Positions 36,849-43,947 of a DNA stretch of 64,000 nt are shown here, piece by piece. Numbering within the stretch: position 1 is the first letter of the stretch; every line of letters starts with the position of its first letter. The position numbers and the translations under genes were made by a program. The stretch is from an uncultured Marinicella sp. (GTDB lineage: Bacteria; Pseudomonadota; Gammaproteobacteria; Xanthomonadales; Marinicellaceae). Under the pieces are notes generated by a model. That model worked only from the letters and a program-made list of their open reading frames with translations. It did not search any database and was not told the origin of the DNA. Where the stretch lies: assembly GCA_947502595.1 (NCBI GenBank), contig CANNAM010000004.1:181552-245551 (forward strand), in the 5' to 3' direction.

Positions 36849-36999
36849 GGCCGTATTTTACATTGACCCATTTCATATTAACTATGAATAATCGCTGCGT
36901 TTTAACTTTTATTTACGCATCCAGGGGTTATTGTGACAAATTTTTTAATTGAACGCTCATTTACACTGGTGGTGAACGGCGAAGGGAAGAGGTATTTGA

Positions 37000-37836
37000 A
37001 TGTTACAAAACAACAAATCACAGTTGATTAGATTGGTATTGGTCTTATTGTTTGGCTCATTAATTTTACAGGGCTGTGGTAAAAAAGATGAGGTCAGAGA
37101 AGTAGAAGTTACAAAATTGACTGCATTAGAAATGTACTTGTCCGCCAAACGCGCTTTAGATGGTGGTGTCTGGTCAACTGCTGCTGATAAATACAAAGCC
37201 TTGCGTTCACATTATCCATTTGGACATTACACCGAACAAGGTTATTTAGAACTGGCATATGCTGAATACAAAATGTATCAGATGGAGCAAGCGATATCAA
37301 CAGTTGACCGTTTTATAAAAAATTACCCTGCACATAAAAACTTAGACTATGCTTATTACTTGAAAGGGTTAATTTATTTTGACAGTGACCGTGGATTTAT
37401 ACAGCGTCTCAACCCAGATACTGCAGCAGACCGCAATCAAGACAACATACGTAATTCTTTCACGGCATTTAAAAACTTTATTGAGCGTTACCCTGACAGT
37501 TCCTATGCTGAAGATGCGAAAATGCGTATGGTGTACTTAAAAAATCAATTAGCTGCTTATGAAGTAAAAGTTGCCACTTACTATTTGCGCCGTGGAGCGC
37601 CGATTGCGGCGGTTAATCGAGCTAAATTTGTTTTGGAGTCGTTCCAAGATACACCGGCTGTAGCTAATGCGTTGGCGTTGATGGTGGAGTCGTATAAAAA
37701 ATTAGACGAAATCGAATTGGCCAATCAAAGTAAAGCAGTGCTGGTCAACAACTACCCTGACCACAGTTATTTGGTCGATGGTAAACTTGATTTAAGTACA
37801 GATGTCCTAAAATGGCGAGATTTATGGCCGTTTTAA
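37000..37836 (+). CDS. bamD: outer membrane assembly factor BamD
   Basis: BamD is the essential TPR lipoprotein of the BAM complex that inserts outer-membrane beta-barrels. The 278-residue precursor has a signal peptide with lipobox LQGC (Cys26) and then TPR-like helices (ALEMYLSAKRALDGG, YKALRSHYPFGHYTEQGYLELAYAEY, VDRFIKNYPAHKNLDYAYYLKGL). A good GAAGAGG ribosome-binding site precedes the ATG. Divergent from rluD. Confidence 0.96.
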   Translation: MLQNNKSQLIRLVLVLLFGSLILQGCGKKDEVREVEVTKLTALEMYLSAKRALDGGVWSTAADKYKALRSHYPFGHYTEQGYLELAYAEYKMYQMEQAISTVDRFIKNYPAHKNLDYAYYLKGLIYFDSDRGFIQRLNPDTAADRNQDNIRNSFTAFKNFIERYPDSSYAEDAKMRMVYLKNQLAAYEVKVATYYLRRGAPIAAVNRAKFVLESFQDTPAVANALALMVESYKKLDEIELANQSKAVLVNNYPDHSYLVDGKLDLSTDVLKWRDLWPF

Positions 37837-37894
37837 TCAATCATTATCCAAGTGACTGGCTTTTTTTTCTTTAAATTATTTCAAAGGGGCATGT

Positions 37895-38482
37895 ATGGAT
37901 ATATTATCAGCGACCATTTTGTTGTTTTTAATTTTAGATCCGTTGGGCAATATACCGATATTTTTGTCACAGCTGGAAAAGGTTGAAAATCGTTTTCAAG
38001 TATTGGCACGTGAATTATTTTTGGCTTTGGCCATATTGTTCTTGTTTTTATTCTTTGGTAAACAAATGCTGGACTTTTTGCATTTGGAACAAACCTCAGT
38101 GTCCCTGGCTGGTGCCATCATCTTATTCATCATTGCCTTGCGGATGATTTTTCCAGCCAGTCGACAGTATGGTGATGAGGATGCTGCCGAAGAAGCACCA
38201 TTTTTAGTGCCTTTAGCCGTACCTTTGGTGGCTGGGCCATCCATCCTTGCCACCTTGATATTGATGGCCAGTAAGCACCCAGATCAAATCAGTGTATTGG
38301 CCATCGCACTGTTCATTGCTTGGTCTCTGTCAGCCATCATCTTGTTTTCAGCCACTGCAATGCAAAAATACCTGGGTAAAAATGGCATGATTGCGATTGA
38401 GCGGTTGATGGGTATGATCTTGATTGCAATTGCTGTACAAATGTTTTTAGATGGCATTCGTGATTTCTTGGCTTCGGTCTAA
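37895..38482 (+). CDS. MarC family membrane protein
   Basis: A 195-residue integral membrane protein of the MarC/UPF0056 family with six predicted helices; DPLGNIPIFLSQL near the N-terminus and PLAVPLVAGPS in the middle are the two internal-repeat motifs. Despite the name the family has no proven role in multiple antibiotic resistance; transport is suspected. It follows bamD by 58 bp and may be on the same transcript. Confidence 0.92.
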   Translation: MDILSATILLFLILDPLGNIPIFLSQLEKVENRFQVLARELFLALAILFLFLFFGKQMLDFLHLEQTSVSLAGAIILFIIALRMIFPASRQYGDEDAAEEAPFLVPLAVPLVAGPSILATLILMASKHPDQISVLAIALFIAWSLSAIILFSATAMQKYLGKNGMIAIERLMGMILIAIAVQMFLDGIRDFLASV

Positions 38483-38530
38483 AACAGCAGTTCATCCAAA
38501 CTAAATCTATACAATCGGTTATTTATTCAC

Positions 38531-38558
38531 TTGATGTTAAGCTTCAGGTGCATATAAT
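38531..38558 (+). promoter_or_regulatory. sigma-70-type promoter of the CoA operon
   Basis: TTGATG (38531-38536) and TATAAT (38553-38558) separated by 16 bp, about 100 bp upstream of the first gene of the pantothenate/CoA operon. Good match to a housekeeping promoter. Confidence 0.6.
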
Positions 38559-38657
38559 TCACCCAGCGCTGATTATTTTATAACGGCGACTTTTTTAATT
38601 TGGTTGTTTAGTGTGCGCTTGCACAGTTCAACCAAGCAACATAAGAGGACTTGATCT

Positions 38658-39521
38658 GTGAATCGACAGGTACCTGAAACCCAGCACCCTGGGCCAATTG
38701 CCATTATTGGCAATGGAAAAGTGGCGCGCCACATGATTCGGTATTTCGAATCGGTGGGGCAGCCTTATACACATTGGTTTCGCCAACAATCGGGTGCGTC
38801 ATCTGCGCACTCATCTATAAAACCGTCCAAACTGGCTCGCTGCAAAACAAAACTCACTGCTGTTTTTGGTAACCGAGCTAAAAATACCTTGGCAACCACA
38901 ATTACCAATGCAGACACCGTCTTGTTGCTCATTGCTGATGATCAAATTGAGCCATTCATCCATACCAACCCGATAATAAAACACAAAACACTGGTCCACT
39001 TTTCTGGTTCTTTGCATACTGAGCACGCACTGGGCTGCCACCCTCTGATGACCTTTGCTGACACTGAATACACCCTTGAGCAGTACCAGGCCATACCATT
39101 TGTGGTGGATGAAGGGGTGGTTTTTAAGCAGCTGTTTCCCTTGTTGAATAACCCTGTGTATCACCTTAAAGCAGCACATAAAGCGCATTACCATGCCTTG
39201 TGTGTGATGGCAGGTAATTTCACTCAAATGCTGTGGCAAGGGATTGCCAGTGAGTTGCAAAGCATCGACTTACCCAGCACAGTGATGACACCCTATTTGT
39301 TGCAAAACACAATTAACTACACTGAAAACCCCAAGCAATCAGCCACTGGTCCTTTGGTGCGAGGTGATTACCAGACCATCAGTAAACACCAAGCCGCTTT
39401 GTCTGATCACCCTTTGGGCACGATATACCAAGCTTTTTATGCTTGGCATCAACAACAGTCTGGAGCCGATCAGCCTGAACCCCAGCAACCAAAACCCAAC
39501 TTCCCAAGGAGCCAGTCATGA
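38658..39521 (+). CDS. Rossmann-like DUF2520 protein, candidate ketopantoate reductase
   Basis: A 287-residue protein beginning with a GTG (AAGAGGA nine bases before). The N-terminus has a dinucleotide-binding motif (IAIIGNGKVARHM), and the C-terminal half (from GCHPLMTF, with HKAHYHALCVMAGNFTQML) is the DUF2520 helical dimerisation domain, the fold class of 6-phosphogluconate dehydrogenase and ketopantoate reductase C-terminal domains. Its stop overlaps the panB start by 4 bp. In this operon every pantothenate step is encoded except reduction of ketopantoate to pantoate, so it probably replaces panE. That role is inference from context and fold. Confidence 0.82.
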   Translation: MNRQVPETQHPGPIAIIGNGKVARHMIRYFESVGQPYTHWFRQQSGASSAHSSIKPSKLARCKTKLTAVFGNRAKNTLATTITNADTVLLLIADDQIEPFIHTNPIIKHKTLVHFSGSLHTEHALGCHPLMTFADTEYTLEQYQAIPFVVDEGVVFKQLFPLLNNPVYHLKAAHKAHYHALCVMAGNFTQMLWQGIASELQSIDLPSTVMTPYLLQNTINYTENPKQSATGPLVRGDYQTISKHQAALSDHPLGTIYQAFYAWHQQQSGADQPEPQQPKPNFPRSQS

Positions 39522-40306
39522 CCAACATCAATCAATTATTCGCTCAAAAGCACGCCGGTGAAAAGCTGGCCATGTTGACTTGTTACGATTATTCCTCTGC
39601 ACAAATTATCAACCAATCAGCGGTTGAAATGGTGTTGGTGGGCGACTCTGCTGCAATGGTGATGCATGGTGAGACTTCCACTTTACCGATTGATTATTGC
39701 ACCATGGCCCAACACGTCAAGGCCGTGGCTAAGGGGGCACCTGATAAGTTCATTATTGGTGATTTGCCGTTCCTGTCATACCGCAAATCTTTGCATGAAA
39801 ATATGAATGCCGTGGAAGCTTTGATGAAAGCCGGTGCCCAAGCTGTCAAACTTGAGGGCGTCAGCGGCAACGAAAGTTTAATCAAACACATCGTTGAATC
39901 AGGTGTGCCAGTGATGGGCCACTTGGGCTTAACCCCTCAATCGGTCAATCAATTTGGCGGCTTCAAGGTGCAAGGTAAAACCGCCAATGCCCAACAGCGC
40001 ATCATTAAAGAAGCCAAAACATTGGAAGATTTGGGTTGTTTTTCGGTGGTACTGGAATGTATACCAGATGCACTGACCCAAGAGTTGGTCAAGCACACCA
40101 GCATGATCACCATAGGTATCGGTGCCGGTGCCGCAGTGGATGGTCAAGTGTTGGTGATGCAAGACATGTTGGGCTATTCATCGGCCTTCAGTCCTAAGTT
40201 TTTGCGCCGTTACCTGAATACCGAACAGTTGTTTCTGGATGCTTTCAATGCCTATGCCAAAGACGTTAAGGCAGGCCACTTCCCTGACCAATCGGAGCAA
40301 TATTGA
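39518..40306 (+). CDS. panB: 3-methyl-2-oxobutanoate hydroxymethyltransferase
   Basis: PanB transfers a hydroxymethyl group from methylene-tetrahydrofolate to alpha-ketoisovalerate, giving ketopantoate, the first committed step to pantothenate. The 262-residue protein has the usual MLTCYDYSSAQI start, VGDSAAMVMHG metal-binding segment and KLEGVSGNE. Its stop shares a base with the panC start (TGATG). Confidence 0.97.
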   Translation: MTNINQLFAQKHAGEKLAMLTCYDYSSAQIINQSAVEMVLVGDSAAMVMHGETSTLPIDYCTMAQHVKAVAKGAPDKFIIGDLPFLSYRKSLHENMNAVEALMKAGAQAVKLEGVSGNESLIKHIVESGVPVMGHLGLTPQSVNQFGGFKVQGKTANAQQRIIKEAKTLEDLGCFSVVLECIPDALTQELVKHTSMITIGIGAGAAVDGQVLVMQDMLGYSSAFSPKFLRRYLNTEQLFLDAFNAYAKDVKAGHFPDQSEQY

Positions 40307-41079
40307 TGCAACAAATCACCACCATCACTGCGTTGCAAACTTACCGCAAAACATGCCAAGGTAGTGTCGGTTTTGTCCCCACCATGGGCGCATTACACCA
40401 AGGACATTTGTCGTTGGTGCAAGCGGCTCAACAAGACAATGACCATGTGCTGGTCAGTATTTTTGTCAACCCCACACAGTTCAACCAAGCCAGTGATTTA
40501 GCCAAGTACCCCAATACCTTGGCGCAAGACTTACAGCAGCTTGAAGCGGCCGGAGTGGATGCGGTATTTTTACCCGATTTTGCGTTGCTGTACCCTGATG
40601 ATTATGCTTATCAAGTCACTGAAAAAGCGCTGAGTACACAGTTTTGTGGCGCCCACCGCCCCGGGCATTTTGATGGTGTGCTGACGGTAGTGATGAAGTT
40701 ATTGAATTTGGTTTCAGCCACTCACGCGTATTTTGGCGAAAAGGATTACCAGCAATTGCGCTTAATCAGAGGCATGGTCGATGCCTTTTTTATAACCACT
40801 GAAATTGTTGCCTGCCCGATCATCAGAGAAGCAGATGGTTTGGCCATGAGTTCGCGCAATTTACGGCTGTCTGCAATAGAAAGGAAAATTGCCCCGCAAT
40901 TGTATGCAACCTTGGTGGCTGACACTTCATTATCTGCCAAACGAGAGCAACTCAGCGCCATTGGTTTTGCAGTGGATTACCTTGCGGTATTGGATGATCG
41001 CTTATTGGCTGCAGCCAGTTTGGGTGAGATTCGCTTGATTGACAATGTGCCGTATAACGACCGTGGAGCCAAAGCATGA
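40306..41079 (+). CDS. panC: pantoate--beta-alanine ligase
   Basis: PanC condenses pantoate and beta-alanine with ATP to give pantothenate. The 257-residue protein has the HIGH-like PTMGALHQGHLSL, PTQFNQASDLAKYPNTL, ADGLAMSSRN (KMSKS-like) and the shorter C-terminal domain. It is about 25 residues shorter than E. coli PanC at the C-terminus. The in-frame TTG one codon earlier is less likely than the ATG at 40306. It overlaps the next gene by 4 bp. Confidence 0.96.
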   Translation: MQQITTITALQTYRKTCQGSVGFVPTMGALHQGHLSLVQAAQQDNDHVLVSIFVNPTQFNQASDLAKYPNTLAQDLQQLEAAGVDAVFLPDFALLYPDDYAYQVTEKALSTQFCGAHRPGHFDGVLTVVMKLLNLVSATHAYFGEKDYQQLRLIRGMVDAFFITTEIVACPIIREADGLAMSSRNLRLSAIERKIAPQLYATLVADTSLSAKREQLSAIGFAVDYLAVLDDRLLAAASLGEIRLIDNVPYNDRGAKA

Positions 41080-41618
41080 AAAGACTGTTATTAATGACTG
41101 GTTCGATTGCTTGTGCCAAAGCCACTGGTTTGATTTCAACTTGGGTTAAGCAAGGCGATGAAGTGCAAGTGGTGTGTACGCCTGGTGCGTTGAATTTTGT
41201 TGGGGTAGCTACTTTAGAAGGTCTCAGCCAACGCAGCGTCATGAGCGCTACTTTTACCACAGATGCGATGATGGACCACATTCATGTCAGTCGTTGGGCT
41301 GATCAAATCGTGTTGTGCCCGGCCACCGCCAATGTCATCAATAAACTCACCGCTGGTATCGCTGATGATGCAGTGACCACTGTATGGCTGGCCGCTTACA
41401 GTCATGCCCAAGAGCAGGGGAAACCGATGTTTGTCATCCCAGCCATGAACAGCATGATGTGGCAATACCCGGCCACCCAAGCATCATTGCAGACCCTCAG
41501 TACATGGGGGGTGCATGTAATGCCCACTGTGCAAGGCGAGCTGGCTTGTGGTGAACAAGGTGCAGGCAGGATGCCAGAGGTGCTGGATATTTTAAAATTT
41601 GTGGAGCAGCGCGCATGA
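41076..41618 (+). CDS. coaC: phosphopantothenoylcysteine decarboxylase (stand-alone CoaC)
   Basis: The 180-residue flavoprotein is the decarboxylase half of the CoaBC enzyme, turning phosphopantothenoylcysteine into phosphopantetheine. It has the FMN-binding TGSIACAKA, the substrate clamp PAMNSMMW, and ACGEQGAGRMPE with the active-site Cys. An active-site His is probably in MMDHIHVSRWAD. In most Proteobacteria this is fused to the synthetase; here it ends at residue 180 with a stop that overlaps coaB by 4 bp. The frames differ, so this is a true split, not a simple stop codon. Confidence 0.94.
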   Translation: MKRLLLMTGSIACAKATGLISTWVKQGDEVQVVCTPGALNFVGVATLEGLSQRSVMSATFTTDAMMDHIHVSRWADQIVLCPATANVINKLTAGIADDAVTTVWLAAYSHAQEQGKPMFVIPAMNSMMWQYPATQASLQTLSTWGVHVMPTVQGELACGEQGAGRMPEVLDILKFVEQRA

Positions 41619-42277
41619 AAGTATTGATCACAGCCGGCGGCACCAAAGAATACATTGATGGCGTGCGGTACATTGGTAACAGCAGCAGCGGCAAAACAGG
41701 CGCGAACATTGCTGATTACCTGTCTTCTCTGGGTCATGAAGTGACCTGGTTGGGTGCCAACAGCGCCATCCGGCCACAGTCAGACATTGAGCAGTTGTAT
41801 TATGAAACCTTCGATGATTTGGCTGCCACTTTGCAACAAGCCTTGGCCAACAATCATTATGATGTGGTTTTCCATGCGGCAGCAGTCAGTGATTTTAAAG
41901 TGGCTGCAGTGTTGCTCAATGGGCAAAAACTGGAGGCGGGTAGGGACGTTAAATTACCCACTGCCGATGCAATTCAGCTCAAACTCACCAAGCAACCCAA
42001 GTTGTTGTCCTCGCTCAAACACTGGTCCAGCAACAAAGACCTCAAAGTGGTGGCATTTAAATTAACCAACAGCACCGATGAGCAAGTTAGACAGTCAGCG
42101 GTAGAAAAATTAACCTCACAATCGGCAGTTGATCTGGTGGCGCACAATGATTTGCAGCAAATCAGTCAGCACAGCCATGCTTTTAATCTGTATAAGGACC
42201 TGCAGACCGCGGTGTACTGTGCTGATGCCCAAGCCCTGGTCGATGCCGTATTACAACAACTGGAGTTCCCTTTATGA
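41615..42277 (+). CDS. coaB: phosphopantothenate--cysteine ligase (stand-alone CoaB)
   Basis: CoaB activates phosphopantothenate with a nucleotide triphosphate and joins it to cysteine. The 220-residue protein starts directly with the family motif ITAGGTKEYIDGVRYIGN followed by SSGKTG, has AAAVSDF, a Lys-rich stretch around DVKLPTADAIQLKL and VAHND near the end. It overlaps coaC and coaX by 4 bp each. It lacks any N-terminal flavoprotein remnant. Confidence 0.94.
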   Translation: MKVLITAGGTKEYIDGVRYIGNSSSGKTGANIADYLSSLGHEVTWLGANSAIRPQSDIEQLYYETFDDLAATLQQALANNHYDVVFHAAAVSDFKVAAVLLNGQKLEAGRDVKLPTADAIQLKLTKQPKLLSSLKHWSSNKDLKVVAFKLTNSTDEQVRQSAVEKLTSQSAVDLVAHNDLQQISQHSHAFNLYKDLQTAVYCADAQALVDAVLQQLEFPL

Positions 42278-43056
42278 TCCTGTGTTTAGACATTGGTAAC
42301 AGCCACATGCATGGTGGTGTATTTGCCAACGATACTTTACAAATCCAATTCCGCATGGCCTCAAAATCCGGCGCTTCTTCCGATGAATACGGTGTGTTCT
42401 TACGCGGTGTACTCCGAGAAAATGGCATTGATTACCAAGACATCACAGCCATTTCACTGTGTTCGGTGGTGCCAGAAGTGCTGTACCCAATTAACGCCTG
42501 TTGCCAGAAATACTTCAACCTTGAACCCTTTGTGTTACAAGCAGGGGTCAAAACTGGGTTAAAGATTGGTTACCGCAACCCCTTGGAAGTGGGTGCAGAT
42601 CGCATCGCCAATGCAATTGCGGCCACACATTTATACCCAAACACCAATGTCATCATCATTGACTTAGGCACTGCCACCACTTTCTGTGCCATCTCTGCAC
42701 AAAAAGAATACTTGGGCGGAGTCATCATGCCAGGCATGAAAATGTCGATGAAAGCTTTGGAGTCAGGGGCATCTAAACTGGGTTCAGTAGAGATTATTGA
42801 TCGCCAGACAGTACTGGGCAAAGCCACCAATGAAAGCATTCAATCCGGATTGTATTTTGGCACCCAAGGGGCAATGAAAGAAATCATTGCCGGCTTAACC
42901 GCACAGGCTTTCAAAGGCCAAAAGCCAATCATTATAGGAACTGGAGGTTTCACTTCAGTGTTTAAGAATTCAAATATTTTCAATGAAATCGCCGCAGATT
43001 TGGTACTCAAAGGTCTGTATTTGGCGCATAAAATAAATCAGGAGAAAAGTGCATGA
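42274..43056 (+). CDS. coaX: type III pantothenate kinase
   Basis: CoaX phosphorylates pantothenate and, unlike type I CoaA, is not feedback-inhibited by CoA. The 260-residue protein has the ASKHA motifs LDIGNSHMHGGVF (phosphate 1), EVGADRIANAIA and IIDLGTATTF (phosphate 2), and IIGTGGFTSVF (adenosine). It overlaps coaB and panD by 4 bp on either side. Confidence 0.95.
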   Translation: MILCLDIGNSHMHGGVFANDTLQIQFRMASKSGASSDEYGVFLRGVLRENGIDYQDITAISLCSVVPEVLYPINACCQKYFNLEPFVLQAGVKTGLKIGYRNPLEVGADRIANAIAATHLYPNTNVIIIDLGTATTFCAISAQKEYLGGVIMPGMKMSMKALESGASKLGSVEIIDRQTVLGKATNESIQSGLYFGTQGAMKEIIAGLTAQAFKGQKPIIIGTGGFTSVFKNSNIFNEIAADLVLKGLYLAHKINQEKSA

Positions 43057-43445
43057 ACTTAACCATGTTACACAGCAAAATTCACCGTGCCACCGTCACC
43101 GATGCCAACCTTAACTACGAAGGTTCCATCTCAATATGCCCCGATCTAATCCGTGCAGCTGGCTTATTAATCAACCAACAAATTGACGTACTGAATTGCA
43201 ACAGTGGCTCACGCTTAACCACTTATGTGATTGAAGGTGGGCCAGGCGAGATCTGCCTCAATGGTGCCGCCGCCCGACACAACCAACCAGGTGATTTGGT
43301 TATTTTAGCCGCCTATTGTGGATTAGATGCTGAAGCTGCCAAAAGCCACCAGCCCAATCTGGTGTTTGTCGATAAAAACAATAAAATCAGTAGCCTAAAA
43401 ATCCAAGAAACCCACCAACAAAAAAACTTTGAGCATGTGGCCTGA
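43053..43445 (+). CDS. panD: aspartate 1-decarboxylase
   Basis: PanD makes beta-alanine from aspartate. It is made as a proenzyme that cleaves itself between Gly24 and Ser25 (YEGSISIC), leaving a pyruvoyl group. The 130-residue length, NGAAAR (residues involved in substrate binding) and the C-terminal extension of about 10 residues fit the family. It is the last gene of the operon; a perfect 11-bp hairpin follows. Confidence 0.96.
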   Translation: MNLTMLHSKIHRATVTDANLNYEGSISICPDLIRAAGLLINQQIDVLNCNSGSRLTTYVIEGGPGEICLNGAAARHNQPGDLVILAAYCGLDAEAAKSHQPNLVFVDKNNKISSLKIQETHQQKNFEHVA

Positions 43446-43461
43446 GCACAGCTTAACAGTA

Positions 43462-43494
43462 CCCCTGAATGAAGCCCAACAAATCATTCAGGGG
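43462..43494 (+). terminator. hairpin after panD
   Basis: CCCCTGAATGA pairs perfectly with TCATTCAGGGG across an 11-base loop, 17 bp past the panD stop. No T-run follows, so it may act as an mRNA 3'-stabilising structure or an imperfect terminator. Confidence 0.6.
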
Positions 43495-43537
43495 CACTCT
43501 GGCAACATGAAAACGCAATTCAAATCAAGCACCACTG

Positions 43538-43591
43538 AACCCCGCCTGAGATCTTTCGACTGCGCTCCGCTGCGCTCAAGATGACAGGGTA
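43538..43591. repeat. 54-bp intergenic repeat, copy 1
   Basis: A 54-bp sequence beginning AACCCCGCCTGAG and ending GATGACAGGGTA, repeated exactly at 43724-43777. GC-rich core with alternating GCGCTCCGCTGCGCTC. Looks like a dispersed REP/MITE-like intergenic element. Confidence 0.9.
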
Positions 43592-43632
43592 AAAAGTCAG
43601 GACAGCCTTTCAGCCCTGCGCAGCAGCCCGTA

Positions 43633-43666
43633 GCGCCTGCCCCCGCGAAAGCAGGGGGTAAAGCGC
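43633..43666. repeat. GNRA-capped GC-rich hairpin
   Basis: CCCCCGC-GAAA-GCAGGGGG (43640-43658) folds into a stem with one bulged A and a GAAA tetraloop; flanking GCGC/GCGC (43633-43636 and 43663-43666) can extend it. It sits between the two 54-bp repeat copies and resembles a known class of intergenic palindromic elements. Confidence 0.65.
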
Positions 43667-43723
43667 CAGGGATGTTGTTTTGTTAATCTCCTAAAGTAAA
43701 CGTAATGCAAACAAACACCAATC

Positions 43724-43777
43724 AACCCCGCCTGAGATCTTTCGACTGCGCTCCGCTGCGCTCAAGATGACAGGGTA
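43724..43777. repeat. 54-bp intergenic repeat, copy 2
   Basis: Identical to the 54 bp at 43538-43591, same orientation, 186 bp downstream. Followed within 1 bp by the tandem units at 43779. Confidence 0.9.
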
Positions 43778-43778
43778 T

Positions 43779-43890
43779 TCTGTCATTCAGAGTGGACTAT
43801 AAAGAAGGTCTGTCATTCAGTGTGGATTAAAAAGAAGGTCTGTCTTTCAGAGTGGCGCCTAAGCGACTAGTAGAATCTCCCGGATTTAAC
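43779..43890. repeat. 30-bp tandem units and diverged inverted copy of the 54-bp repeat
   Basis: Two 30-bp units start TCTGTCATTCAG (43779-43808, 43809-43838) and differ at a few bases. A third begins TCTGTCTTTCAGAGTGG at 43839 and runs on into GTAGAATCTC. This third segment aligns with the reverse complement of the 54-bp repeat (CTGTCATCTTGAGCG...GATCTC), so it is a diverged copy in the opposite orientation. Confidence 0.7.
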
Positions 43891-43947
43891 GCGGTGCTTA
43901 ATTATTGAGTTTCACACTCAACAGCAGCACCGGTATGCCACTCAGGC

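Larger units (their letters stand above)
43446..43947. other. intergenic region 43446-43947, repeat cluster without a gene
   Basis: This 502-bp stretch between convergent panD and the TPR regulator holds the panD hairpin, two 54-bp repeats, a GNRA-capped hairpin, and 30-bp tandem units. No coding frame or transposase is seen. Confidence 0.85.

Noticed and set aside
41754..42065. 103-residue alternative frame inside coaB
   Set aside because: Overlaps a clearly conserved CoaB in another frame and has no family signature.
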